From contig NZ_CP026681.1 of the NCBI RefSeq assembly GCF_002949735.1, positions 5,734,001 to 5,798,000 on the forward strand: 64,000 nucleotides of DNA, given 5' to 3'. Positions 36,995-45,203 of the stretch are shown here, one piece after another. The notes below the pieces were generated by a model, which was given only the letters and a program-made list of their open reading frames with translations, did not search any database and was not told where the DNA came from. This stretch comes from Nostoc sp. 'Peltigera membranacea cyanobiont' N6. GTDB lineage: Bacteria > Cyanobacteriota > Cyanobacteriia > Cyanobacteriales > Nostocaceae. Made by a program: the position numbers and the translations under genes. Each line of letters opens with the position of its first letter. Positions within the stretch are counted from its first letter, which is position 1.

Positions 36995-37165
36995 GAAACT
37001 TGCTTTCAGGTAAGTTTCGTAATCTATCTAATTCTCTCATGCCGTTCCAGTTTGTATCCTCATCCCAAATAATATTGAGAAGGTAAGCACCATAGAGGTT
37101 AGCGCTAGAGAGGTAAGCACCATCGAAGTTAGCGACAGAGAGGAAATAACCAACAGTTTCTGTAT
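36987..37165 (-). pseudogene. Pentapeptide-repeat protein C-terminal remnant
   Basis: Minus-strand reading gives FLSVANFDGAYLSSANLYGA then YLLNIIWDEDTNWNGMRELD and a stop at 36987. A(N/D)LxxA pentapeptide units are clear (VANFDGA, SANLYGA). The 5' part is missing. Confidence 0.6.
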
Positions 37166-37264
37166 CTCGGCTGACCCCCTATAATGGTTGCAAGTTTTGG
37201 AGCTATGCCGGAACTATAATACTAGTGAAGCCGATTTAAAAATACTAAAAATAAAAGGATTTCT
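37166..37264. other. Short gap before the Abi-alpha-like gene
   Basis: Presumably holds the promoter and ribosome-binding site (AAAAGGA) of the next gene. Confidence 0.4.
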
Positions 37265-37771
37265 ATGAGTGATTGGCTAGCAATATTTGAAGGCGCTGCA
37301 TTTGCTCTTACAGTTAAAGGCGATATGTATAAATTTATTTCAAAAGTTTTTGAAGGAGTAGATGGAATCGCTATTGAAACAGTTATCAATGAAGTCAGAT
37401 GTTTTAATGCAAAAAGAACAGCAAAGGCTCTGGAAGAGATTTATGAAAAACTCAACAATGCAGGAGTAGAGCCGAAAAAAGTACCCACAAAAACCTTAAT
37501 ACCAATACTGGAAAATATTTCACTCGAAGAAGATGAAATATTAAGCGAAAAATGGTCTAAATTATTAGAATCATCTATTAAAGGGACATTTATTCATCCA
37601 TCTTATATAGATATTTTGGAAAAAATATCACCGAATGACGCAAAGGTACTAGACATTATATTTAAAGAGGCTGAAATCAAATTAATCAAAGATTTTTCTA
37701 TAGACATCTCCAAAATAGTATCATTCTGTGATAAAAGAACATTAAAGAGTGGTTTTGGCACAGGAGCATGA
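37265..37771 (+). pseudogene. Abi-alpha (DUF4393)-like protein, truncated by an IS
   Basis: The first ~146 residues match DUF4393/Abi-alpha, a family linked to abortive phage infection: KRTAKALEEIYEKLNNAGVE, PKKVPTKTLIPILENISLEE, DEILSEKWSKLLESSIKG and HPSYIDILEKISPNDAKVLD. An early small hydrophobic part (FEGAAFALTVKG) is present. The original sequence ends at 37701 where the IS starts; the last ~23 codons come from the IS. The C-terminal half, normally another 100 or more residues, is not found on the other side of the element. Probably a dead defence gene. Confidence 0.75.
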
Positions 37772-38844
37772 GCAATATACTGAATTACATTGAAGAGAAT
37801 CCTAAACAAACACAAAGGTTAATAGGACTGGAATATGAACAGTTACAACAATTAATCCTAAATGCGGAACGTTTATATCATGAAAAACAAGCTTCACTAG
37901 AATCTAAGAAAGTTAGAATTATTGCTGGTGGAGGAGGTCGCAAACCAAAATTACCTATTCCCGAACAAATCATTTTAACTTTGGTGTATCTCCGGCATCT
38001 AACAACCTTCCAACTCATAGGTATTCAGTTTGAAGTAAGCGAGTCTACCGCCAATGATACATTTAACTATTGGTTGCCTAACTTGCGAGAATTACTGCCA
38101 TCCAGTTTGCTTGAACAAATTAAAAAAAACGCTTCTGACTATGAAGTAGTAAAAGAAATACTCACAGAATATGAATTAATAGTAGATAGCTATGAACAAG
38201 TCAGAGAAAGACCTGGAGACAATAATGAGCAAAAGAAATATTTTTCAGGCAAGAAGAGTAATCATACATTTAAAACTCAAATGATTATTTTACCTGATGC
38301 TAGCGATATCGTTGATGTTGTGGCAGGTGAACCTGGTCCAAAAAGCGATATAACAGTGTTTAGAGAATATCGGTCAGAGTTTGATGCCAAACAAAGATTT
38401 AAAGGAGATAAGGCATATATTGGAGAAGATTTAATTACAACTCCAATTAAGAAACCAAGAAATCGAGAACTAACAACTGAACAGAAAGAACAAAATAAAA
38501 TATTTTCATCTAAACGGATCTTTGTTGAACATCGAATTCGAACAGTCAAAATATTTCGAGTTGTTCAAGAAAGATTTAGGTTAAATCCCCACAAATATGA
38601 GCAAGTAATTTTGACGATTTGTGGACTAGTAAGGTTACGAATTCGAGCGCTAATATTACCATTAGAAATATCGTCTATATCATCAGGTTGAAATTACCGC
38701 ATATAACTAAATATTTTTCCCTAATTATCAACAGTAAATATCTCAAAGTCTTATTTTATCGTACAGAGTAACTAATTTAAGATGATTGCATTTACGGGCT
38801 ACAGCCTAGCCACACAAAGGCTTTAACTGTTTTCGGAGATGTCT
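37702..38844 (+). mobile_element. IS5-type insertion sequence, copy 1
   Basis: The element is 1143 bp with termini AGACATCTCC and GGAGATGTCT. As far as I can compare by eye it is identical to copy 2 at 52235-53377. Flanking trinucleotides are TAT (left) and ATT (right), so no 3-bp duplication, unlike copy 2. A deletion or recombination next to the element is likely, which would explain the missing end of the Abi-alpha gene. Confidence 0.85.
37768..38691 (+). CDS. IS5-type DDE transposase (copy 1)
   Basis: A 307-residue transposase. N-terminal helix-turn-helix (LPIPEQIILTLVYLRHLTTF, QFEVSESTANDTFNYWLPNL). DDE-type domain with LIVDSYEQVRERPGDN (Asp), GEPGPKSDITVFRE (Asp), FKGDKAYIGE and IFVEHRIRTVKIFR (Glu). 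The family assignment (DDE_Tnp_4/IS5-like) is by motif. Appears intact. The start overlaps the Abi-alpha read-through frame by four bases. Confidence 0.88.
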   Translation: MSNILNYIEENPKQTQRLIGLEYEQLQQLILNAERLYHEKQASLESKKVRIIAGGGGRKPKLPIPEQIILTLVYLRHLTTFQLIGIQFEVSESTANDTFNYWLPNLRELLPSSLLEQIKKNASDYEVVKEILTEYELIVDSYEQVRERPGDNNEQKKYFSGKKSNHTFKTQMIILPDASDIVDVVAGEPGPKSDITVFREYRSEFDAKQRFKGDKAYIGEDLITTPIKKPRNRELTTEQKEQNKIFSSKRIFVEHRIRTVKIFRVVQERFRLNPHKYEQVILTICGLVRLRIRALILPLEISSISSG

Positions 38845-38857
38845 ATTAAGGATCGCA

Positions 38858-39436
38858 ATGATCTTGCAGCAATCTCAAGTAGCAGCACAAGTTAGAACCA
38901 TCATTTTAGACTTGGTTGCAGTAGTTCCCAGCATCACTCCTCAAACTCCTGCACCTGTTCCTGCTCTCCCCCCAGTTGAACAGCGATTGCATACTCTTGT
39001 CCTGGCAATGAAAACTTTGGCTGAGTTAACTGGTGGCAGACTCAACCCGTACATGGAACAGCAATTTAAAGACTATGCCGGGAATCTTCTGGCAGAACAC
39101 AACAGAAAATTGTTAACCCCTTCAGAAGAACGCTGGTTGGGGGTTGTCAACTTTGCAGAGAGCGAACTTGGAAAGAAAGTCCCCCTAAGCGGCGCTCACT
39201 ATCGCGGACACTTGGGGACATGGGTTCGCACGTTTTACCCACACTTGGGCGATCGCCAAGAAACGCGATTGGTTAACGGTGTGCAGCAGCCCATCTATGT
39301 CTACGCTTGTCACGATCCGGTTGTTGCGGCTGGGTTGACCAAAGCTATAGAAGAATTTTTCGCTCATCCCAGTCCTGGTGCAGCGCTAAGGCAGGCGGGG
39401 GCTTTCGCTAATAAGAAAGCTGTAGTTACAGCTTGA
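38858..39436 (+). CDS. Hypothetical protein upstream of the replication cassette
   Basis: A 192-residue protein. The N-terminal ~50 residues are Pro/Ala-rich, and the rest has HYRGHLGTWVRTFYPHLGDR and YVYACHDPVVAAGLTKAIEE. No family recognised. The start lies 14 bp after the IS end, so its promoter was probably replaced or now lies in the IS. It is the first of a same-strand series leading to CyRepA1 and may belong to that module, but no second copy is seen next to the inverted cassette. Confidence 0.55.
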   Translation: MILQQSQVAAQVRTIILDLVAVVPSITPQTPAPVPALPPVEQRLHTLVLAMKTLAELTGGRLNPYMEQQFKDYAGNLLAEHNRKLLTPSEERWLGVVNFAESELGKKVPLSGAHYRGHLGTWVRTFYPHLGDRQETRLVNGVQQPIYVYACHDPVVAAGLTKAIEEFFAHPSPGAALRQAGAFANKKAVVTA

Positions 39437-39547
39437 TGGTCATTGGTCATCGGTCATTGGTCATCGGTCATTGGTCATTGGTCATTGGTCATTAGTCATT
39501 AGTCATTGGTCATCGGTCATCGGGCATCGGGCATCGGTTATTGGTCA
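39437..39547. repeat. Heptameric tandem repeats
   Basis: About 15 tandem variants of GGTCATT, GGTCATC and AGTCATT. This fits the short tandemly repeated heptamers typical of heterocystous cyanobacteria. It separates two genes and extends the frame of the next one backwards, but the true start is downstream. Confidence 0.9.
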
Positions 39548-39622
39548 AGCACAGCGATCGCCGAATCATCAAAAATTAAGACTTTCACAACAAAAATAGA
39601 TTCTACCTTGAGGGGAAAAGAT

Positions 39623-40072
39623 ATGGAACTCGGCTACTTCCAGAAAGATGTATTGATTGAAAAACTAGCTAAGAAATTCTACGCGATCCAAGGCTATGTA
39701 GTCCCCGAATCGTATCGAATGCAATCAGCTACACATCCAGCAGAAAGAGCGTGTGTGGCTATGGCTTTCACTGCAATCGAAGAAATTGAGTTTGAACTTG
39801 CTAACGATGATGATACAGAAATTATCAAATGGCAGCAAGGGCAATCTCTGAGTGAAGAATGTCAATACTACTTTTGCAAATATGAGAAATTTACTTTAAC
39901 ACTATTGACTTCGCCACATACAAATATGACTTGTGTAGAAGTTTATTTAGAGAACACAAAGCTTTACGTTTCTGAAAAAGCAATCAGCCCTCAAGAAGCA
40001 ACAGAAGAACTACAGGATTTTCTTAGCACACTTGCTGCACAATTACAAACTTTGAACCGAATTGAGTTTTAG
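39623..40072 (+). CDS. Hypothetical protein
   Basis: A 149-residue acidic protein starting MELGYFQKDVLIEKLAKKFY. GAGGGG lies upstream of this ATG, and the region before it is heptamer repeat. It contains HPAERACVAMAFTAIEEIEF and a C-terminal helix (ISPQEATEELQDFLSTLAAQ). No family recognised. It precedes a 67-residue protein by 8 bp. Confidence 0.6.
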   Translation: MELGYFQKDVLIEKLAKKFYAIQGYVVPESYRMQSATHPAERACVAMAFTAIEEIEFELANDDDTEIIKWQQGQSLSEECQYYFCKYEKFTLTLLTSPHTNMTCVEVYLENTKLYVSEKAISPQEATEELQDFLSTLAAQLQTLNRIEF

Positions 40073-40080
40073 GAGTATTT

Positions 40081-40284
40081 ATGAAAGTCGTAGTTCAAGT
40101 AGTAGAAAAAATCATTAGTGAAGCCCACATTTACATTCCTGATGAACTCACAGAAGATGCAATTAAACAGCACATCGTTGGACTTTATAAGAGTGGCGAA
40201 ATAATTCCTGATTTAAACATTTTTCAGGTTGATTTTGAATCCATCAGTGCAACGATTGTTCAACAACCGCAGGAGGCAGTATGA
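40081..40284 (+). CDS. Small hypothetical protein
   Basis: A 67-residue protein: MKVVVQVVEKIISEAHIYIP, then DELTEDAIKQHIVGLYKSGE and a beta-strand-rich end. TAGGAG lies upstream, and it overlaps the methyltransferase start by four bases (ATGA), so the genes are coupled. The compact alpha/beta layout suggests a small partner protein. Function unknown. Confidence 0.6.
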   Translation: MKVVVQVVEKIISEAHIYIPDELTEDAIKQHIVGLYKSGEIIPDLNIFQVDFESISATIVQQPQEAV

Positions 40285-40961
40285 CTGCCACACCATTACT
40301 AAAACCCCAGACAGCTATTCTTGAAACTGTCACCCGGCATCCTCTGAACTTCTATGAGTCTCCCTCATGGTTCACAACTGAACTACTGCGCCATGTTCCG
40401 TTATCTGGGGTCATTGGTGAGCCTTGTGTGGGGCATGGAGCGATCGCATCATTATTATCGGTGTGGCCCTACACCAAGCAAATGTGGACGAACGATATTG
40501 ATTCACATAAAGCGGCTGATTACCATCTGGATGCAACATTATCCGAGTCATGGGCTAAGTTTCCAGAGTGCGACTGGATTTGTACCAACCCACCATACGC
40601 GGAATTTGCTGCACCAATCATCAAGAATGCCTACCAGAAAGCTCGTGTAGGTGTTACCGCATTCCTTCTAACCAGCTTTCTCGAACCCTGTGATGATCGG
40701 GCTGATTTCTTACAGCAGCACCCGCCGTCACTTGTTCTAATTATGCCCCGCTTCTGTTTTCGTAAGGATAAACGGGGTAGTCGTTGGGCAACAGACAACA
40801 TTACCATCTCATGCTTTGTGTGGGACAAACGCGCAACAGGGCAGCAAATTATTATTCGTCCCAAATCAGAAATTATTGGGTTTTACAAAAATCCAGAACA
40901 GGCTATTTCACAAGAACGGGCTATTGAAATCGTTCGGGCAATCGCCAAAGGAGAATTATGA
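40281..40961 (+). CDS. NPPY-type SAM-dependent methyltransferase
   Basis: A 226-residue protein. Motif I is GEPCVGHGAIASLL (EPxxGxG) in residues about 52-65, followed by the acidic MWTNDIDSH that would hold the SAM ribose and motif IV DWICTNPPYAEF. NPPY is the catalytic motif of adenine-N6 and related methyltransferases. The C-terminal half (AFLLTSFLEPCDDRADFLQQ, FCFRKDKRGSRWATDNITIS) may form a target-recognition part. The stop overlaps the AlkB-like start (ATGA). Target not known; DNA is likely given the context. Confidence 0.82.
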   Translation: MTATPLLKPQTAILETVTRHPLNFYESPSWFTTELLRHVPLSGVIGEPCVGHGAIASLLSVWPYTKQMWTNDIDSHKAADYHLDATLSESWAKFPECDWICTNPPYAEFAAPIIKNAYQKARVGVTAFLLTSFLEPCDDRADFLQQHPPSLVLIMPRFCFRKDKRGSRWATDNITISCFVWDKRATGQQIIIRPKSEIIGFYKNPEQAISQERAIEIVRAIAKGEL

Positions 40962-41557
40962 AACAGATGTCGCTTTTTGATGAACCTACCATAGTTTTAC
41001 CAGTCAACTATTATCCAGAATTTCTGAACAAGGAAGAAGCCGACGAACTCTACCAACATTGCCAAGAACTGCAATGGCAGCAAAACCAAATCAGGATGTT
41101 GGGTAAAACTATGCCCGTTCCGCGTCTGGAGTGCATTTACGGGGATGAGGGCTGTGATTACCTTTACTCCAAGAGCGTACTACTTAAACCACAGCCTTGG
41201 ACAGACGCTCTGGCTAAGTTACGCAACAGAATCACCGCAACTGCTGGTTATAACTTTCGCATCGTCATTGGCAATCAATATAGGAGTGGCCAAGATTCTA
41301 TCGGCTGGCACTCTGACAGCGAGCCATCGATGGGATTCAACCCTGCGATTGCATCTATAAGCCTGGGTTCATGTCGCAAATTCCAGATAAAACCCATCGG
41401 CGGCAAACCAACGGATTTCTGGCTCGAACACGGCAGTTTACTCGTGATGCACCCAGGCTGTCAGTCTACACATCTTCACCAAGTTCCCAAGATCAACAAA
41501 GTGGTTAGTACACGTATTAATTTGACTTTTCGACCGCATACAGGGAGAAGGATCTGA
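40958..41557 (+). CDS. AlkB-like Fe(II)/2-oxoglutarate dioxygenase
   Basis: A 199-residue protein, full length for a bacterial AlkB-like enzyme. Iron ligands are H118 and D120 (GWHSDSEP) and H174 (HLHQVPK). The 2-oxoglutarate site is R186-INLTF-R192. The nucleotide-recognition MPVPRLECIYGDEG is as in ALKBH2/3-type enzymes. It is translationally coupled to the methyltransferase and lies 239 bp upstream of the CyRepA1 start. A duplicated inverted copy lies at 20971-21570. Pairing with a methyltransferase could mean repair, or removal of a methyl mark; this is inferred. Confidence 0.92.
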   Translation: MKQMSLFDEPTIVLPVNYYPEFLNKEEADELYQHCQELQWQQNQIRMLGKTMPVPRLECIYGDEGCDYLYSKSVLLKPQPWTDALAKLRNRITATAGYNFRIVIGNQYRSGQDSIGWHSDSEPSMGFNPAIASISLGSCRKFQIKPIGGKPTDFWLEHGSLLVMHPGCQSTHLHQVPKINKVVSTRINLTFRPHTGRRI

Positions 41558-41796
41558 AAAAGGCAGCTTGTTTTGAGTTTCAATCCAATTTTCCAAAATG
41601 GTGTATTATATTCTCGCTTAGTTCAGATGTACTATTGTGTCTGTTTTAAAGCCAATCACTCCAACTAACAAGATATTTCTCATCTGACGGCTGAACTAAA
41701 AACAACAGTCCTTTAACCCGTGTCTGCGTAACAAACCTTAAAAGCGGTATGACCATATACCGCAAAATTCTCATGCGTCAAAATATTGGAGGGGAT
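41558..41796 (+). promoter_or_regulatory. CyRepA1 leader with palindromic operator-like site
   Basis: Contains a TATTATA -10-like box at 41604-41610, complementary TTAGTTCA and TGAACTAA blocks, and the palindrome GCGGTATGACCATATACCGC (41744-41763). The palindrome ends about 33 bases before the Shine-Dalgarno-preceded ATG. The whole stretch is conserved in the inverted copy at 20732-20970. It could serve autoregulation by CyRepA1 or another protein, or be part of an origin. Confidence 0.6.
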
Positions 41797-44700
41797 ATGA
41801 CAGTTTTACCGACCGATTCTCAAGCCAAGCACCTACAAGAGTGGCTCAGTAGCGGGGTTGACGAAGAAATCATTGCGCTGAATGTGCTTTCCCTGTCTGG
41901 GAGTTTACCTTACGAATATCTGCTCTACAGTCCCAAAATCTCCCGTCGCAACGATGGACGACTGCGCGATCGCGATTTAAAGAAGTACCAGCACATTGAA
42001 CTAGGCGGGTGGTGGTGCAGTGGCGTTGACCCCCTCAACAACTACGTCAGTATGATGTGGGGTTGCTTCAAACCCGACCATCCCCGACGTGACCGCCAGA
42101 AAATTCACAAATTCATCAAGTACGAGCATCCTTACAGAGAAGAAACACGCGCCTTCTTCCTCATAGTCCCGAATCGCATTTGGGTGAAAGTCTCCAATCG
42201 TAGCGGTATCCCCATTACTGAAGAAGACCTACAGCACCCTGGCGGTTTCTGGCATTGGGTTTGGCGGCATAATGTGCCAGTGACAATCGTGGAAGGTGTC
42301 AAGAAAGCGGGAGCGTTACTAACTGCGGGTTATGCAGCGATCGCAATTCCTGGCGTTAACGCTGGATACCGCACACCTACTGATGAGTACGGTACTGCCA
42401 TCGGTAAACCCTTTCTGATTCCCGACTTGAAGCATTTTGCAACACAGGGGAGACAGGTTAACATTTGCTTTGACCAGGACAACAAACCTGAGACAGTCCA
42501 GCGAGTCAGAACTGCTATCAGCCGCATGGGACGGCTGCTGGTAAATGAGGGCTGTTCGCTGCGGGTGATTGATTTACCGTTAGGGGCAGAGAAAGGGATT
42601 GATGATTTTATCGTTGCCCACGGTCAGCCGGCATTCGACGCACTTTACAATACGGCTGTTGCATTGGAATTGTGGGAAATCAAGCTGTTCACTCTGCTGA
42701 CTTATCCGCCAGCGATCGCACTCAACCAAAGATTCTTGGGCCAGTTGCTCGTACCCGAAGGTGAAAAACTGATTGTTCTCAAAGCGCCAAAGGGAACGGG
42801 TAAAACCGAATGGCTGGCAACGGAGGTGGCCAAAGCACACGACCAAGAGAGACGGGTATTAATTATCACCCATCGTATCCAATTAGGTGAGGCGTTGTGT
42901 AATCGCTTCGGTGTGAACTATGTTACCGAAGTCCGCACGAATGAAACAGGGACATTGTTGGGATATGGGGTGTGCGTTGATTCACTGCATCAAGAAAGTC
43001 AGGCGCGATTCAACCCTAACGATTGGTCAAATGATGTGATTATTATTGATGAATGTGACCAAGTTTTCTGGCATTTGCTCAACTCCGGTACTGAAGTGCA
43101 GAAACGTCGGGTGTCCGTTCTCAAAAATCTCAAACAACTGGTACAAAACGTTTTGGGCAGCAGTCAGGGGAAGATTTACCTATCAAGCGCTGATGTGTCC
43201 GATACTGATGTGAAGTATGTTTTATCACTTGCTGGTGAATATCGAGTTAACCCGTTTGTAATCGTCAACAATTATCGTCACGTAGCAGGCAACTGTTACA
43301 ACTATTCTGGGAGTAACCCGAAGAATCTTATCGCCGCACTCGACAAAGCCATTGCCAAAGGTGGGCATCATCTATTGTGCTGTTCTGCTCAAAAAGCAAA
43401 GTCCAAATGGGGAACCCAAGCACTTGAGGAACGTTTTCGCCGTAAATTTCCTCACTTACGGATTCTGCGAATAGACAGCGAATCTGTTGCCGACCCCTCT
43501 CATGCGGCGTTTGGTTGTATCGCTCATCTAAATGAAATTCTGACCCAGTATGATTTGGTTATCGCCTCCCCAAGTCTTGAAACTGGGGTATCCATCGATA
43601 TTCGAGGACATTTTGATGGTGTTTGGGGGATTTTTCAGGGAGTGCAGCCGGTTAACTCCGTGCGTCAGATGTTGGCAAGGGTTAGGGAGACTGTTGACCG
43701 TCACATTTGGGTCAGAGAATGGGGGATGTCGGTTGTCGGCAATGGTTCCACAACGATAGGAGGATTATTGCGGAGTCAACACGTCGCAACACAAGCGAAC
43801 ATTGCGCTGTTGTCGGCGGCGGATAATGCGGATTTGAGCTATATTGACCAGAATTTTCAGCCCGAATCTTTGCAGACTTGGGGTAAACGTGGTTCCGTGA
43901 TTAACGTCGAAATGCGGCGCTATCGAGAATCTGTGCTTGCGGGGTTGGTCGAGGATGGTTACACCGTTATCGATGCCGACGATGCTGATGATGACGAGAG
44001 TGGGGCAGTAATCGAGTCGGTTAAAGCCGCGTCTGTTGAATTGTATGCTGCTGAGTGTCAGGCGATCGCGGATTCTCCAACCATCTCTGATGCCGAACTC
44101 AAAAAGCTGCAAGACACAAGGGCGAAAACGAAAACCGAACGACATCAGCAGCGCAAGGCGGAATTGTCTCGCCGTTACGAAATTGATGTTACTCCTGAGC
44201 TTGTCGAGAAAGATGATGATGGGTGGTATCCTCAACTGCGGATGCACTATTATTTGACATTGGGGCGAGAGTTTTTGACCAACCGTGATGCGAAACGGGC
44301 AGCAGCGCAGTTAGAAGCTGGGGAGAATTCGATTTGGAAACCAGATTTTAACAAGGGGCAGTTATTGCCTGCTGTGTTGTTGTTAGAAGAGCTGAATCTG
44401 TTGCAGTTGCTCACGCCTGGGGAGCAGTTGCGGGGAAGTGATGAGAGGATGGTGGAGTTTAAAGGACTGGCTGTAACGCATCGGCACGTTATCAAGAATT
44501 ACTTGAATGTCAGCATATCGGAGAAACTGACCCCGATAGCGATCGCACAGAAGTTACTTGCCAAGATTGATTTGAAGTTGGCTTACGTTGGTCGGTTGGG
44601 TAAGCGTGAAAATCGGGAGTGCGTTTATCGGTTTGTTGCCCCTGATGATCAGCGTGATTCGATTTTTCGCCAGTGGTTAAATCGGGATGAATTATTTCAA

Positions 44701-45015
44701 AGTGAGTCTGTGTCAGTCACGAATAATATAGAATTACAAACACCAGGTATTGACACGAAATCTCTTGACATTCCCCAAACATTTACTCAGGAAGATCCTG
44801 AAGTCCTTGGATGGAAGGGGTTACACCTGAAGGTGCGCCAAGGACTCGGCAGTGTTGGACAGTTCTACCAACAGATGGTTTCCCAGCTTGGTGAAGCTAT
44901 TGGCATTGCTAATGGTGAACCTTACTGGAATGGGTATTTGGGGCAATGGCAGGTTTGGGTTAACTTTGGGAGCGAGTGTAGGTCTGTGGTGTGCGATTGG
45001 GTGGCGGTGGTGTAA
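41797..45015 (+). CDS. Plasmid replication protein CyRepA1 (Toprim-helicase)
   Basis: 1072 residues from the ATG preceded by GGAGGGG; a start 48 bases upstream is in frame but lies in a palindrome and lacks a ribosome site. N-terminal primase-like part: VPVTIVEGVKKAGALLTAGY (Toprim Glu; DUF3854-like) and VNICFDQDNKPE (Asp-x-Asp). C-terminal SF2-like helicase: Walker A APKGTGKT (about 330-337), VIIIDECDQVF (DEAD-like Walker B), IYLSSADVSD, and motif V-VI LVIASPSLETGVSIDIRG and QMLARVRETVDRH. It probably starts plasmid replication. This is the only intact copy of five CyRepA1 loci in the window. Confidence 0.9.
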   Translation: MTVLPTDSQAKHLQEWLSSGVDEEIIALNVLSLSGSLPYEYLLYSPKISRRNDGRLRDRDLKKYQHIELGGWWCSGVDPLNNYVSMMWGCFKPDHPRRDRQKIHKFIKYEHPYREETRAFFLIVPNRIWVKVSNRSGIPITEEDLQHPGGFWHWVWRHNVPVTIVEGVKKAGALLTAGYAAIAIPGVNAGYRTPTDEYGTAIGKPFLIPDLKHFATQGRQVNICFDQDNKPETVQRVRTAISRMGRLLVNEGCSLRVIDLPLGAEKGIDDFIVAHGQPAFDALYNTAVALELWEIKLFTLLTYPPAIALNQRFLGQLLVPEGEKLIVLKAPKGTGKTEWLATEVAKAHDQERRVLIITHRIQLGEALCNRFGVNYVTEVRTNETGTLLGYGVCVDSLHQESQARFNPNDWSNDVIIIDECDQVFWHLLNSGTEVQKRRVSVLKNLKQLVQNVLGSSQGKIYLSSADVSDTDVKYVLSLAGEYRVNPFVIVNNYRHVAGNCYNYSGSNPKNLIAALDKAIAKGGHHLLCCSAQKAKSKWGTQALEERFRRKFPHLRILRIDSESVADPSHAAFGCIAHLNEILTQYDLVIASPSLETGVSIDIRGHFDGVWGIFQGVQPVNSVRQMLARVRETVDRHIWVREWGMSVVGNGSTTIGGLLRSQHVATQANIALLSAADNADLSYIDQNFQPESLQTWGKRGSVINVEMRRYRESVLAGLVEDGYTVIDADDADDDESGAVIESVKAASVELYAAECQAIADSPTISDAELKKLQDTRAKTKTERHQQRKAELSRRYEIDVTPELVEKDDDGWYPQLRMHYYLTLGREFLTNRDAKRAAAQLEAGENSIWKPDFNKGQLLPAVLLLEELNLLQLLTPGEQLRGSDERMVEFKGLAVTHRHVIKNYLNVSISEKLTPIAIAQKLLAKIDLKLAYVGRLGKRENRECVYRFVAPDDQRDSIFRQWLNRDELFQSESVSVTNNIELQTPGIDTKSLDIPQTFTQEDPEVLGWKGLHLKVRQGLGSVGQFYQQMVSQLGEAIGIANGEPYWNGYLGQWQVWVNFGSECRSVVCDWVAVV

Positions 45016-45020
45016 GGGAA

Positions 45021-45049
45021 ATCAGTTATCACGGTTTCAATTAACTGAT
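45021..45049 (+). terminator. Possible terminator hairpin after CyRepA1
   Basis: ATCAGTTA and TAACTGAT pair across a 13-base loop, six bases after the stop codon. The following sequence is A/T-rich but lacks a clear T run, so termination is uncertain. The rest of the gap to 45203 shows no gene. Confidence 0.35.
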
Positions 45050-45203
45050 AACTAATCTTTCATATTCCCAGGACTTACCCAACTGGCACAATGCGATCAC
45101 TAATTGGTGTATATCAGTATAATTAAATCCAATTCCGAAAGCTTTTGATTGCTATTTCGTAACATTGAGATTGTTCAAGGTAGGCGGTCACGTTTACCTC
45201 AAC

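Noticed and set aside
39437..39547. Possible CRISPR array
   Set aside because: Units are contiguous heptamers without spacers.
43765..44247. 160-codon minus-strand frame
   Set aside because: Antisense to CyRepA1; the same antisense frame appears at other CyRepA1 copies because the coding strand is conserved.
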